A DNA stretch of 64,000 nt, from contig JAIOIU010000162.1 of the NCBI GenBank assembly GCA_019912425.1, forward strand, positions 1 to 64,000. Reading direction: 5' to 3'. This stretch comes from Candidatus Methylomirabilis tolerans (lineage in GTDB: Bacteria > Methylomirabilota > Methylomirabilia > Methylomirabilales > Methylomirabilaceae). Below are positions 24,556-33,228 of this stretch, one piece after another. Below the pieces are notes generated by a model. The model saw only the letters and a list, made by a program, of their open reading frames with translations, ran no database searches and was not told the origin of the DNA. A program made the translations under genes and the position numbers. Numbering within the stretch: the stretch's first letter is position 1; every line of letters begins with the position of its first letter.

Positions 24556-25041
24556 ATGACAATTCCAGCACGGGTGCGCGAGTGGTTGGATCAACAGCAG
24601 GTGCGGTATGAGGTGATCCCTCACCGGGAGGTGTACACGGCTCAGGAGGTAGCCGGCGCCACCCACATTCCCGGTCGGGCTTATGCCAAGGTAGTTATTC
24701 TAAAAGGGCGGCAAGGCCTGATGATGGCGGTTCTGCCGGCCAAGTGTCGGCTGGATGTCGTTCGGATGCGGCAAGTCGTAAATGACAGCACGGCGAGCCT
24801 GGACCCGGAGGCGGACTTCGCGAAGATATTCACCGGCTGCGAGCCTGGGGCCATGCCCGCCTTTGGTAATCTTTACGGGGTCCCGATCTACTGTGATCAG
24901 CACCTGACACATGAGGCGACGATCGCCTTTCCTGCGGGAAGTCACCATGAGGTGATCCGAATCGCGTCCAGCGACTTCCTCCGATTGACAGGCGCTCAGG
25001 TGCAGGAGATCTGCACAAGCGCGCAAGAACAAGCCGCGTGA
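24556..25041 (+). CDS. YbaK/ProX-type aminoacyl-tRNA deacylase domain protein
   Basis: 161 residues of the YbaK/aa-tRNA-synthetase-associated fold: VREWLDQQQVRYEVIPH at the start, a conserved Lys in YAKVVILK, and GCEPGAMPAFGNLYGVPIY typical of the family. Members hydrolyse mischarged aminoacyl-tRNA in trans. Stress-block members of this family are often stand-alone like this one. GCGAGGAGG precedes the ATG, and a hairpin follows the stop. Confidence 0.88.
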   Translation: MTIPARVREWLDQQQVRYEVIPHREVYTAQEVAGATHIPGRAYAKVVILKGRQGLMMAVLPAKCRLDVVRMRQVVNDSTASLDPEADFAKIFTGCEPGAMPAFGNLYGVPIYCDQHLTHEATIAFPAGSHHEVIRIASSDFLRLTGAQVQEICTSAQEQAA

Positions 25042-25060
25042 ATTGATCTCAACAAGGCTC

Positions 25061-25109
25061 AGGCAGAAGGCTCCTGGACGGCGTGAGCCGAGGGGGCCTT
25101 CTGCCTTTA
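25061..25109. terminator. Intrinsic terminator between convergent genes
   Basis: Arms 25061-25071 and 25096-25106 form an 11-bp perfect stem (AGGCAGAAGGC / GCCTTCTGCCT) with a 24-base loop and a short TTT run on the right. It separates the rightward YbaK-type gene from the leftward adenosine-specific kinase gene and overlaps the end of the latter. Confidence 0.6.
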
Positions 25110-25595
25110 CAGTTTATAGCCGAACTGGCGGAGCAGCGCCTTACGCGCGGCGATGTCGGATTCCTGCTCGACCCCTTTTGGTGACAGTCCATCTACGACC
25201 CCTACGATACCCCGCCCGTTGGGCGTTTCAGCCAGAATCACCTCCACCTGGTTGGCAGTCGCGCAGTAGATGCCACACACCTCGGGCACCTGACGAATGG
25301 CCGAAAGGACATTGATCGGAAAGCAGTTCCGCAAGAAGATCAGGAAGCTGTGGCCGGCCCCGATAGCCTGGGCGTTGCCCCGCGCCAGCTCCGTCAGCTC
25401 CTGGTCGGTTCCGCTCCATCGCACCAGGCACGGTCCAGAGGACTCGCAGAATGCGAGCCCAAAGGCAATACCAGGCACAGCCGTCACAAGGGCCTCGTGC
25501 AGGTCCTCAACGGTCTTGATGAAGTGCGCCTGCCCCAAGACCAGGTTGACCGAGTCAGGTTTGTGGATGGTCACTGAGATGAAATTTACCGCCAT
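25107..25595 (-). CDS. Adenosine-specific kinase (PF04008 type)
   Basis: 162 residues, the normal length of this small family. Recognisable are FCESSGPCLVRWSGTDQELTELA, GAGHSFLIFLRNCFPINVL and CGIYCATANQVEVI. The family is mostly archaeal; the crystal-structure member is annotated as an adenosine-specific kinase that phosphorylates adenosine to AMP. Biochemistry in bacteria is thin. GGAGGGAGGAG precedes the ATG. It is 63 bases downstream of the CDC48 gene on the same strand, so probably one transcript. Confidence 0.88.
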   Translation of the reverse strand: MAVNFISVTIHKPDSVNLVLGQAHFIKTVEDLHEALVTAVPGIAFGLAFCESSGPCLVRWSGTDQELTELARGNAQAIGAGHSFLIFLRNCFPINVLSAIRQVPEVCGIYCATANQVEVILAETPNGRGIVGVVDGLSPKGVEQESDIAARKALLRQFGYKL

Positions 25596-25658
25596 GGCTC
25601 CTCCCTCCGTAGTTTCGCCGAGTCGATGACTGAACAGGAGATGTCGCGGTAATCCCCG

Positions 25659-27944
25659 CTACAGATAGTGGCCGCCGGGGGGGTGGTCGGGTTGCGGGGC
25701 GCCCTGGCGCAGGCGTTTGCCGACCTCGGCGTACTCCCGCTCCATACCCTCGGTGACAGACGGGAGTGTCTCGGAAAGGGCGGCCAGGAAGTCGGCGTGG
25801 GTGACCGCCTTGGCCTCCAGGTCCTTGCGCAGGGCAAGCTGGGCGGCACGCATGCAGATCAAGGCCAGGTCAGCCCCGGTAAACCGGTCGGTCCTGCGGA
25901 CAAGGTCCTTCAGGTCCACGTCGTCGGTGAGGGCCATGTGACGGGTATGAACAATGAGGATCTCGTGGCGGGCGGCGGCGTCCGGGACCGGCACGTAGAC
26001 CAGCGCATCGAAGCGCCCGGGGCGCAGCAGCGCCGGATCGATGAGGTCTGGCCGATTGGTCGCTCCCAGAATGACGACGCCGCGCAGCTCCTCCAGGCCG
26101 TCCAGCTCGGAAAGAAGCTGGTTCACGATCCGCTCGGTCACATGCGGTTCGCCTGCCGCCGTGCCGCGTCGCGGCACAAGGGCATCCACCTCGTCGAAAA
26201 ATACGATGGCCGGAGCCACTTGGCGAGCTTTGGCGAAGAACTCTCGAATCCGTTGCTCCGACTCGCCGTACCACTTGGAGAGCAGATCGCTCCCTTTGGC
26301 CAGCATGAAGTTGGCCTTCGCCTCGTTGGCGACGGCCTTGGCCAGGAGGGTCTTCCCGGTCCCCGGCGGACCGTAGAGCAGGACCCCTTTGGGTGGCTTG
26401 ATGCCGAGGCGCTCGAAGGCCTGAGGATGGGTCAGGGGCAGCTCCACAGACTCCCGAAGGGCCCTTTTCACGTCGGCCAGGCCGCCGACATCGCTCCAGG
26501 TGACCCGAGGGACCTCGATGAACAGCTCCCGAAGGGCAGAAGGACGGATCCGCCGCAAGGCCTGGTTGAAGTCCTCATGGGTGACGACCAGGCGCTCCAA
26601 GACCTCGGCCGGGAACGTCTCAAGCCTCAAATCCAGATCCGGGAGGACGCGCCGTAGCGCATTCAGAGCGGCCTCACGGCAGAGAGCGGCCAGGTCTGAC
26701 CCGACGCATCCATGCGTAAGGTCTGCCACCCAATCCAGATTTACGTCTGGCGCAAGGGGCATGGCTCGCGTGTGGATCGTGAGGATCTGGCGCCGCCCAT
26801 TGCGGTCCGGCACGCGCAGTTCAATCTCTCGATCAAAGCGGCCTGGGCGGCGCAATGCCAGATCGATCGCGCCGACGCGGTTCGTAGCCCCGATGACAAT
26901 CACGTTGCCGCGTGGCATGAGGCCATCCATTAATGTCAGAAGTTGGGCCACGACCCGCCGTTCCACCTCACCCATCACCGCCTCGCGCTTGGGGGCGATG
27001 GAATCCAACTCGTCGATGAAGATGATGGCGGGTGGGTTGTCTTGCCCTTCCTGAAAGATGGCTCGCAGCCGTTCCTCTGATTCGCCATAGAAGCGCCCCA
27101 TGATCTCTGGTCCATTGATGGTGGCGAAGTGGGCTTTGGCCTCATTGGCCAGGGCCTGGGCCAGAAGGGTCTTGCCGGTCCCTGGAGGGCCGTGAAGGAG
27201 CACACCCTTGGGCGGTGCGATCCCAAGCCGATCGAACAGCTCCGGATGCTTGAGCGGCAGCTCGACAACCTCCCGGATTTCACTGATTACCTCGCCTAGC
27301 CCGCCGATGTCATCGTAGGTGATATCCGGGAGGCGGGTCTCCTTGGTCTCCACGTACTCCGGCAGGAGCTCCACCTCGGTTTGGGGATTGATGCGCACAA
27401 TGCCGGACGGGACGGTGCCGGCGACGACCAGGCGCACCTCGCCAAGCCCTATCGCCAGGGAGCCCAGCAATCCTCTGAAAAGTTCCTCCGGATACATCCC
27501 GGGCGGGACAATCTCCTTTGAGCGTGAGGCGGTCCCGACTGAGATCAGGTCGCCACGAACCACAGGACGGTAGAGGAGCGCCTGGCGAAGAACCTCGCCG
27601 GGGGCGACGGCACGCAAGCCTTTGCGGGCGGGAGCCAGCGTCACCTTCTGCGCATCCCGCCAGGGAGCCTTTCGCACCTGCACGTAATCCCCTATGCTGG
27701 CATGGGCATTGGTGCGAATCACGCCGTCGACCCTGATCACATCCAGGCCTTGATCGGCCGAGCGGGCCGCTGCCACCAGGGCAGCCGTTTCCCGTTCTCC
27801 GATAATGGAAAGGATTTCGCCTCGCTCCAACTCCAGGGCGGCAAAGGCCGCATCGCTGACACGGACGATCCCGCGGCCGACGTCCTCCTGACCCGCCTCG
27901 GCCACCTTCAGACGAATACCTTCCGCCGTTTGAGCCTGTTGCAT
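25659..27944 (-). CDS. CDC48/VAT-type double AAA+ ATPase
   Basis: 761 residues with archaeal VAT layout. An N-terminal double-psi-barrel substrate domain covers about 8-190. The D1 AAA domain has Walker A GPPGTGKT 252-259, Walker B IIFIDELDSIAPKR and ATN. The D2 AAA domain has a second GPPGTGKT 525-532, FFDEVDALVPRRG and GATNRPD. Both domains keep arginine fingers (RRPGRFDR, LRPGRFD). It unfolds proteins for degradation or recycling, presumably with FtsH- or Lon-type proteases since bacteria usually lack a proteasome. AAGGGAG lies upstream of the ATG. It is archaeal in type but fits local codon use. Confidence 0.93.
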   Translation of the reverse strand: MQQAQTAEGIRLKVAEAGQEDVGRGIVRVSDAAFAALELERGEILSIIGERETAALVAAARSADQGLDVIRVDGVIRTNAHASIGDYVQVRKAPWRDAQKVTLAPARKGLRAVAPGEVLRQALLYRPVVRGDLISVGTASRSKEIVPPGMYPEELFRGLLGSLAIGLGEVRLVVAGTVPSGIVRINPQTEVELLPEYVETKETRLPDITYDDIGGLGEVISEIREVVELPLKHPELFDRLGIAPPKGVLLHGPPGTGKTLLAQALANEAKAHFATINGPEIMGRFYGESEERLRAIFQEGQDNPPAIIFIDELDSIAPKREAVMGEVERRVVAQLLTLMDGLMPRGNVIVIGATNRVGAIDLALRRPGRFDREIELRVPDRNGRRQILTIHTRAMPLAPDVNLDWVADLTHGCVGSDLAALCREAALNALRRVLPDLDLRLETFPAEVLERLVVTHEDFNQALRRIRPSALRELFIEVPRVTWSDVGGLADVKRALRESVELPLTHPQAFERLGIKPPKGVLLYGPPGTGKTLLAKAVANEAKANFMLAKGSDLLSKWYGESEQRIREFFAKARQVAPAIVFFDEVDALVPRRGTAAGEPHVTERIVNQLLSELDGLEELRGVVILGATNRPDLIDPALLRPGRFDALVYVPVPDAAARHEILIVHTRHMALTDDVDLKDLVRRTDRFTGADLALICMRAAQLALRKDLEAKAVTHADFLAALSETLPSVTEGMEREYAEVGKRLRQGAPQPDHPPGGHYL

Positions 27945-28476
27945 CTGCCGTATGCTCCCTTGTCCTGCAAACTCATCTGATGCTCACCGATGTCTTACGC
28001 GCGAACTCTACCAAGGGTGGTAGGCGCCGTCAAGGCCAGAGTGTAGAAAAGAGATCGTATGCGCCGCCTTTTCCTTGTTAGATTTGCTGCGGGCGCATTA
28101 TCGAGCAGCCAATCGCGGGGCGGGAAACAACCGGCGGGAGCCTGAAAAAAGCAAAAGCCACAAGGCGTCAGCAGTTACATCACCTCCGGGCAGAAGCCCG
28201 ACACCTTATGGCTCTCTCGAGGAAGCCTCGTTCGAGCGGGTTCCGGTCCGGGGCTAAGCCCTCTTGCTCTGCAAGCACATCTTACTTCAAGCTTGCTCGC
28301 GGCTCTTTCAGCCATTGCCCGCTCACTAGGGCTTCCTCACTATTAATATAGAGCGAGGCCCGATTATTTTCAAGGCCGATTTCCTGTCCGGTTGGCTGAG
28401 AAGCCGGACTCAGGTTATACTTGGGAACGCTTGCGGATGGCAGTCTAACCTGTTTGACGGAAGGAGCCGACCTACT
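27945..28476. other. Intergenic region between divergent CDC48 and usp genes
   Basis: About 530 bases holding the divergent promoters. I see a 6-bp palindrome near 28387-28410 (GTCCGG ... CCGGAC) and a TTATAC at 28414-28419 that could be a -10 box for the usp gene, but no clear -35. A 60-residue open frame at 28075 has no ribosome site or recognisable motif and is not called. Confidence 0.4.
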
Positions 28477-28950
28477 ATGATACCGAGGTATCGAAAACTG
28501 CTGGTGCCTACGGATTTCTCGCCCCTCGGGAACACCGCCATCTCCCACGCATATGCTATTCTGGCGGAACAGGGCGGGACCGTCATCCTCTGCCACGTGA
28601 CTGAAGTACACGGACCGCCGAGCCCGCTCTACGCTCACTACTCACCATGGGGCGCACTTTCCGGGCAGGAGCGGACGGAACTCCGGCAGACACTGCTCAA
28701 CTCGCTTGAATCACTTGTGCCTGCGGAAGCCAGCGCAGAGGGGTTGGTGACAACGGAAGTGCGGGTGGTAGAGACCCCTTTGTTGGTCCACGAGGCGATC
28801 TGCCAGGAGGCCACGACTCTGGATGTAGACCTCATCGTGATGGCATCTCATGGCCATTCCGGGGTGACTCGCCTGCTCCTTGGCTCAGTAGCAGAACACG
28901 TATTACGGTTAGTCGATCGCCCCGTCCTTATTGTTCGCAGCCGGGAGTGA
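28477..28950 (+). CDS. Universal stress protein (UspA family)
   Basis: 157 residues: RKLLVPTDFSPLGNTAISHAY at the start and MASHGHSGVTRLLLGSVAEHVLR (split: ASHGHSGVTRLLLGS, VAEHVLR) at the end. The first Gly of the G-2x-G-9x-G-S motif is Ala here, so ATP binding may be weak. GGAAGGAG stands 11-12 bases before the ATG, slightly far. It stands alone, divergent from the CDC48 operon. Confidence 0.9.
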   Translation: MIPRYRKLLVPTDFSPLGNTAISHAYAILAEQGGTVILCHVTEVHGPPSPLYAHYSPWGALSGQERTELRQTLLNSLESLVPAEASAEGLVTTEVRVVETPLLVHEAICQEATTLDVDLIVMASHGHSGVTRLLLGSVAEHVLRLVDRPVLIVRSRE

Positions 28951-29059
28951 GGCTTCTTTTGCCGGTGAAGGCGTAGCGTCATCGTGCGCGCCACGTTGAC
29001 ATCACGCTTGCGTCAGGTCTTGGTAGGAATCTATAATGCGTTATCGAGCAGGAACCCGT

Positions 29060-29205
29060 GCAGTACTGTCGCACCACGGCGCAAAGAAAAAGGCAGGTTG
29101 ATAGGCTGAAAACCGAAGGAAGCGCTGCCTAAAAACCTTCAGCCTTCAGCCCAAGTTCCTTACCGCTGACGGCTGAGCACTGACTGCTGCACGCTATTTT
29201 CCGGG
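29060..29205 (+). repeat. Composite heptameric repeat, copy D
   Basis: It begins with a GCAGTACTGTCGCACCACGG block (29060-29079, then CGCAAAGAAAA) that recurs in altered form at 39812-39842. A CTGAA/TTCAG hairpin region follows. The heptamers CGCTGAC, GGCTGAG, CACTGAC, TGCTGCA and a GCTATTTTCCGGGG tail end 25 bases before the rhodanese start. Confidence 0.65.
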
Positions 29206-29229
29206 GACACCTGGGACAGGGGGGAATGG

Positions 29230-30117
29230 ATGAAGCGGATGATGATGGCAGTCATGACAGCGATAACGCTGATTGCGGCGGCTCCAGGATTAGTTCTGGC
29301 TGCCGGTTACGGTAACCCGCAGTTTCTGGTAGACACCGACTGGCTGGTCTCGCACCTTAATGACCGGGATCTGCGGATCATCGATATGCGCAACAGCCCG
29401 GAGGAGTACGCGGCCGGACACATTCCTGGCGCGGTCCACCTTCCTGTTAATCAAGTTCGTCTGGCCTTGAAAGAGTCAGGTTTCGCGCTGCCTCCAGATT
29501 ATGAAATCGAGGAGCGACTGGGGCAGCTAGGGATCACCAAAGAGACGATGGTGGTGGTGTACGACGACCAGGGAGGGTTCAACGCCTCACGCCTGTTCTT
29601 TACTCTCGAATATGCCGGCCACAAAAAGGTCGCACTGTTGAACGGAGGCATCACGAAATGGGTAGCCGAAAAGCGGGCCCTCTCGAACGCGCTGCAGCAG
29701 GTGAGCAAGACGGTCTATCAGATCCATACCGAGACGCAACGCGTGGCGCCGGCGAGCTGGATCGTTGCAAATCTGGGAAAGCCGAATCTCGCCCTGGTGG
29801 ATTCCCGGTCGCCTGCTGAATTTCGCGGTGAGGATATTCGGGCCAAGCGGGGAGGCCACATCCCAGGGGCTGTGAACATCGAGTGGACGCAAAATTTGAC
29901 CGGCGACAAGACATTCAAGTCAGCCGATGAACTCCTGGCCCTCTATAGCCAGGCAGGGGTGACGAAAGATAAGACGATCGTAAGCTATTGCCAGACCATG
30001 CATCGTGGAGCCGTTACCTACTTCACGCTTCGACTCCTGGGATATCCGGACGTTCGGGGGTACGATCGTTCCTGGAGCGAGTGGGGCAATGATCCTACGC
30101 TGCCGGCAAAGTGGTGA
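29230..30117 (+). CDS. Periplasmic tandem rhodanese (thiosulfate/3-mercaptopyruvate sulfurtransferase)
   Basis: 295 residues. A signal peptide (KRMMMAVMTAITLIAAAPGL then VLAA) precedes two rhodanese domains. The first (about 32-145) has DMRNSPEEYAAGHIPGAVHLP but no catalytic Cys. The second (about 170-290) has the active-site loop SYCQTMHRGA with Cys, preceded by DSRSPAEFRG. It moves sulfane sulfur from thiosulfate or mercaptopyruvate to an acceptor such as cyanide or a thiol. Export implies a role in periplasmic sulfur chemistry. Confidence 0.9.
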   Translation: MKRMMMAVMTAITLIAAAPGLVLAAGYGNPQFLVDTDWLVSHLNDRDLRIIDMRNSPEEYAAGHIPGAVHLPVNQVRLALKESGFALPPDYEIEERLGQLGITKETMVVVYDDQGGFNASRLFFTLEYAGHKKVALLNGGITKWVAEKRALSNALQQVSKTVYQIHTETQRVAPASWIVANLGKPNLALVDSRSPAEFRGEDIRAKRGGHIPGAVNIEWTQNLTGDKTFKSADELLALYSQAGVTKDKTIVSYCQTMHRGAVTYFTLRLLGYPDVRGYDRSWSEWGNDPTLPAKW

Positions 30118-30219
30118 GTGGGTGGTAGAGATCAAAGATGCTCCACGGCAGACGGCTGGACGTGCGGTAGACCTTGGCGACGACAGACTGCAACCTTATG
30201 CGACGGCTTGAGGAGAGAC

Positions 30220-31218
30220 ATGGGTGAGTTGCGGCGTGATCCGGTAGCAAATCGCTGGGTGATCATTGACCCGGAACGGCCGGATCGAGAGGCGGGCCTG
30301 AAAGTGGAAGCGCAGCCGCCTCCACCGCTTTCCGGCCCATGTCCGCTTTGTCCGGGTAATGAGGCGATGACTCCGCCAGAGATCGCCGCATTTGGCGAGC
30401 CCTCGCGTCAGCCGAATCAGGCCGGCTGGTGGGTGCGAGTCACCCCTGACCTGCAGCCCCTGTGCCGGATTGAGGGTGATTTCGATCGACGGCCGGAGGG
30501 ACCCTTCGACGTGATGAACGCCATAGGGGCCCATGAGATCGTCATAGAGAGTCCAGAGCACCATTTGACATGGGCGGAACTCCCGGAGCAACAGTTGGAG
30601 CGGGTCCTGCGCATCTACAAGCTGCGGAGCCTTGACCTCCGCATGGATGAGCGGTTCCGATCGCTGATTGTGGTAAAGAACCATGCAGACGCGGCGAGCA
30701 TCCTTAGTCATCCCCATTCCCACGTACTGGCTTTGCCGTTCGTCCCGTTCGGACTTGAAGAGGAGTTGCGCGGCTGTCGAGAGTTCTATGCAAGAAAGGA
30801 TCGCTGTGCCTTCTGTGATATTATACTCCATGAGCGGGTCTCCCGCGTCAGAAGGGTGGTAGAGACCGACCACTTCGTGGTGCTGGCACCCTTTGCCTCT
30901 CGGTTTCCTTTCGAGACGTGGCTGCTGCCCCTTCGTCACGCCTCCGATTTCGCGCGGATCGGTGATAGAGAGCTGATCGATCTCGCCGGCCTTCTGAAGC
31001 GGATGATGCAGATGATCGGGAAGGTTCTCGGCAACCAGGCCTGCACCATAGTCCTCCACACCACCCCATTTGACGAATCGCATACGCATGATTATCACTG
31101 GCATCTCGAGATACTGCCGAAAACCGCACCCGTAGTAGGATTCGGGTGGGGTGCGCGGCTCTTTGTGAACCCGGTTCCACCTGAGGAGGCGGCCGCTTTA
31201 ATGGGGCAAGCGATGTAG
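30220..31218 (+). CDS. galT: Galactose-1-phosphate uridylyltransferase-like protein (HIT superfamily)
   Basis: 332 residues from ATG 30220 behind GAGGAGA. Zinc-type CPLC (C41, C44) and CAFC pairs and a HWHLEILPK end are those of GalT. The nucleotidyl-transfer triad reads H164-P-H166-S-H168; GalT normally has Gln in the third place and HIT hydrolases have His. GalT exchanges UMP between UDP-glucose and galactose-1-phosphate. With His168, and no galK or galE nearby, the true reaction could be a nucleotide-sugar phosphorylase or hydrolase instead. Confidence 0.8.
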   Translation: MGELRRDPVANRWVIIDPERPDREAGLKVEAQPPPPLSGPCPLCPGNEAMTPPEIAAFGEPSRQPNQAGWWVRVTPDLQPLCRIEGDFDRRPEGPFDVMNAIGAHEIVIESPEHHLTWAELPEQQLERVLRIYKLRSLDLRMDERFRSLIVVKNHADAASILSHPHSHVLALPFVPFGLEEELRGCREFYARKDRCAFCDIILHERVSRVRRVVETDHFVVLAPFASRFPFETWLLPLRHASDFARIGDRELIDLAGLLKRMMQMIGKVLGNQACTIVLHTTPFDESHTHDYHWHLEILPKTAPVVGFGWGARLFVNPVPPEEAAALMGQAM

Positions 31219-31228
31219 GGGTGACCCG

Positions 31229-31834
31229 ATGTGTCTACCGGGACATCAGAAGCTCACCCTGACCCAGGGTGACGCCCTGATCGTTGTAGATGTCCAGAAC
31301 GATTTCCTGCCTAGCGGTAGCTTGGCGGTCCCGCAGGGCGATGAAGTAGTTCCGGCGCTCAATCGCTATCTGACCGCTTTTATACGCAGAGGATTACCGA
31401 TCATCGTCACCCGAGATTGGCATCCGCCCAACCACTGCTCCTTTCAGCCCTATGGCGGACCGTGGCCCCCTCACTGTGTGGCGGGATCAGAAGGCGCGGC
31501 ATTTGCCCCTGCCCTCGAACTCCCCGTTTCCAGTATCCTTATCACCCTCAAGGGTACGCAGCCTGAGCAGGACGCCTATTCCGCATTTGACGGGACGGAG
31601 CTGGATGCACGCTTGCGCGCGCAGGGCGTAGGGCGTCTCTTCGTCGGCGGCTTGGCTACCGACTACTGCGTGTTGTGCACCGTGAAGGACGGCCTGAAGG
31701 CCGGGTACGCGGTCGTCCTTTTGCAGGATGCGATCCGGGCCGTTAATGTGCGCCCCGGTGACGGGGAGCGGGCGGAGGCGGAGATGATCCGACAGGGGGC
31801 CATACCGATCCGACTGGAGATGCTGGCTGCATGA
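31229..31834 (+). CDS. pncA: Nicotinamidase
   Basis: 201 residues of the isochorismatase-like fold. The catalytic triad is visible: Asp in VVDVQNDFLPSGSL, Lys in TLKGTQ, Cys in ATDYCVLCT. The metal-binding D-x-H-x-x-x-H stretch (DWHPPNHCSF) is also present. It hydrolyses nicotinamide to nicotinate and ammonia for NAD salvage. It overlaps pncB by ATGA, so the two salvage steps are co-translated. Confidence 0.95.
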   Translation: MCLPGHQKLTLTQGDALIVVDVQNDFLPSGSLAVPQGDEVVPALNRYLTAFIRRGLPIIVTRDWHPPNHCSFQPYGGPWPPHCVAGSEGAAFAPALELPVSSILITLKGTQPEQDAYSAFDGTELDARLRAQGVGRLFVGGLATDYCVLCTVKDGLKAGYAVVLLQDAIRAVNVRPGDGERAEAEMIRQGAIPIRLEMLAA

Positions 31835-33168
31835 ATCTTCCATCGAGCCTGCTGTTGACTGACCTCTATCAGCTCACCATGCTGCAAGGGTATGTCGAGC
31901 AGGGGATGGAGGAGCAAGCGACCTTCGAGTTCTTTGTACGCAAGCTGCCGCCGGTGCGTAATTTCTTGCTGGCGGCGGGACTTGAACAGACATTAGACTT
32001 CCTCGAAAACCTGTGCGTTACACCGGAGGAGCTGGAGTGGCTGAGGACCTGCGGCCATTTTCGGCCGACCCTCGTAGATTACCTGGAAACGCTGCGTTTC
32101 ACCGGCGACGTACACGCGATGCCTGAAGGGACGGTCTTCTTCCCTGATGAGCCGATTGTGCGGATTACCGCCCCGCTCCCACAAGCCCAGCTCGTGGAGA
32201 CACGCCTGATCAACCTGGTGCACTTCCAGACCCTGATCGCTTCTAAGGCGGTACGTTCGGTGCTCGTGGCCCCTGGGAAGCTCCTGGTCGATTTCGGTCT
32301 GCGGCGGGCCCACGGGGCTGAGGCCGGGTTGCTGGCGGCGCGTGCCAGTTACCTGGCGGGGTTCTCTGGAACTTCCGCAGTTGCTGCGGCGCCACAGTTT
32401 GGGATACCGATCTACGGGACGATGGCACACTCCTTTATTCAAGCTCACGAGGATGAGACGGCAGCCTTTGAGCGCTTCGCATATGCCAACCCGGACAACG
32501 TCGTCCTACTCATCGACACCTATGACACCGAGGCGGCTGCGGCGAAGGTCGTCTCTCTGGCACCCACGTTGCGACAGAAAGGCATCGCCATCCAGGGGGT
32601 ACGCCTGGATAGCGGTGATCTCGCGGAACATGCCCGCAAGGTGCGGAGGATTCTTGATGAGGGCGGGTTGTCCGACGCCGTGATCTTCGCCAGCGGGAAC
32701 CTGGACGAGTCCAGCGTGGAGCAGTTGCTCGCCGCACAAGCCCCGATTGATGGCTTTGGCATCGGTACGCGCATGGATACCTCCGCCGATGCCCCCTATC
32801 TGGATTGTGCCTATAAGCTGGAGGAGTACGCTGGACGGGCACGTCGCAAGCGTTCTGAGGGGAAGGCGACATGGCCTGGCCGTAAGCAGGTCTATCGCCG
32901 GTATGACGTTGACGGTCGCATGTCCGGTGATATCCTGACGCTGGAGGATGATCCACAGGAAGGCGAGCCATTGATCCAGCCGGTGATGCGTGCCGGCAAG
33001 CGCCTCGCCGACGCTACCCCCCTTACGGCGCTTCGTGAGCGCGCACGCAGCCAACTCGCGCGCTTGCCGCATCGGCTGCGGACACTTGAGAAAGGACCGG
33101 ACTACCCCGTCCAGGTCTCTCCTGCGTTGCGCGACCTGGCCAAGGCCGTGGACGAACACCGGGCCTGA
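31831..33168 (+). CDS. pncB: Nicotinate phosphoribosyltransferase
   Basis: 445 residues. LLTDLYQLTMLQGY opens the protein, as in the family, followed by RRAHGAEAGLLAARASYLAGFSGTS (split: RRAHGAEAGL, AARASYLAGF) and GVRLDSGDLAEHARKVR, the PRPP-binding phosphoribosyltransferase core. It joins nicotinate and PRPP to nicotinate mononucleotide, using the product of pncA. It ends 60 bases before a tRNA gene that has its own promoter. Confidence 0.95.
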   Translation: MNLPSSLLLTDLYQLTMLQGYVEQGMEEQATFEFFVRKLPPVRNFLLAAGLEQTLDFLENLCVTPEELEWLRTCGHFRPTLVDYLETLRFTGDVHAMPEGTVFFPDEPIVRITAPLPQAQLVETRLINLVHFQTLIASKAVRSVLVAPGKLLVDFGLRRAHGAEAGLLAARASYLAGFSGTSAVAAAPQFGIPIYGTMAHSFIQAHEDETAAFERFAYANPDNVVLLIDTYDTEAAAAKVVSLAPTLRQKGIAIQGVRLDSGDLAEHARKVRRILDEGGLSDAVIFASGNLDESSVEQLLAAQAPIDGFGIGTRMDTSADAPYLDCAYKLEEYAGRARRKRSEGKATWPGRKQVYRRYDVDGRMSGDILTLEDDPQEGEPLIQPVMRAGKRLADATPLTALRERARSQLARLPHRLRTLEKGPDYPVQVSPALRDLAKAVDEHRA

Positions 33169-33173
33169 ATGGC

Positions 33174-33202
33174 TTGACCGCTCTCGGCTGTCATGCTACA
33201 GT
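33174..33202 (+). promoter_or_regulatory. Sigma-70 promoter for tRNA-Arg
   Basis: TTGACC (33174-33179), a 17-base spacer and TACAGT (33197-33202) with an extended -10 TGC directly in front. Initiation would fall about 20 bases before the tRNA. Confidence 0.6.
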
Positions 33203-33228
33203 CGGCCCATTCTTTCTGCAGATGCTTT

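Noticed and set aside
28075-28257. A 60-codon frame in the CDC48-usp intergenic region
   Set aside because: No ribosome site, no motif and a low-complexity composition.
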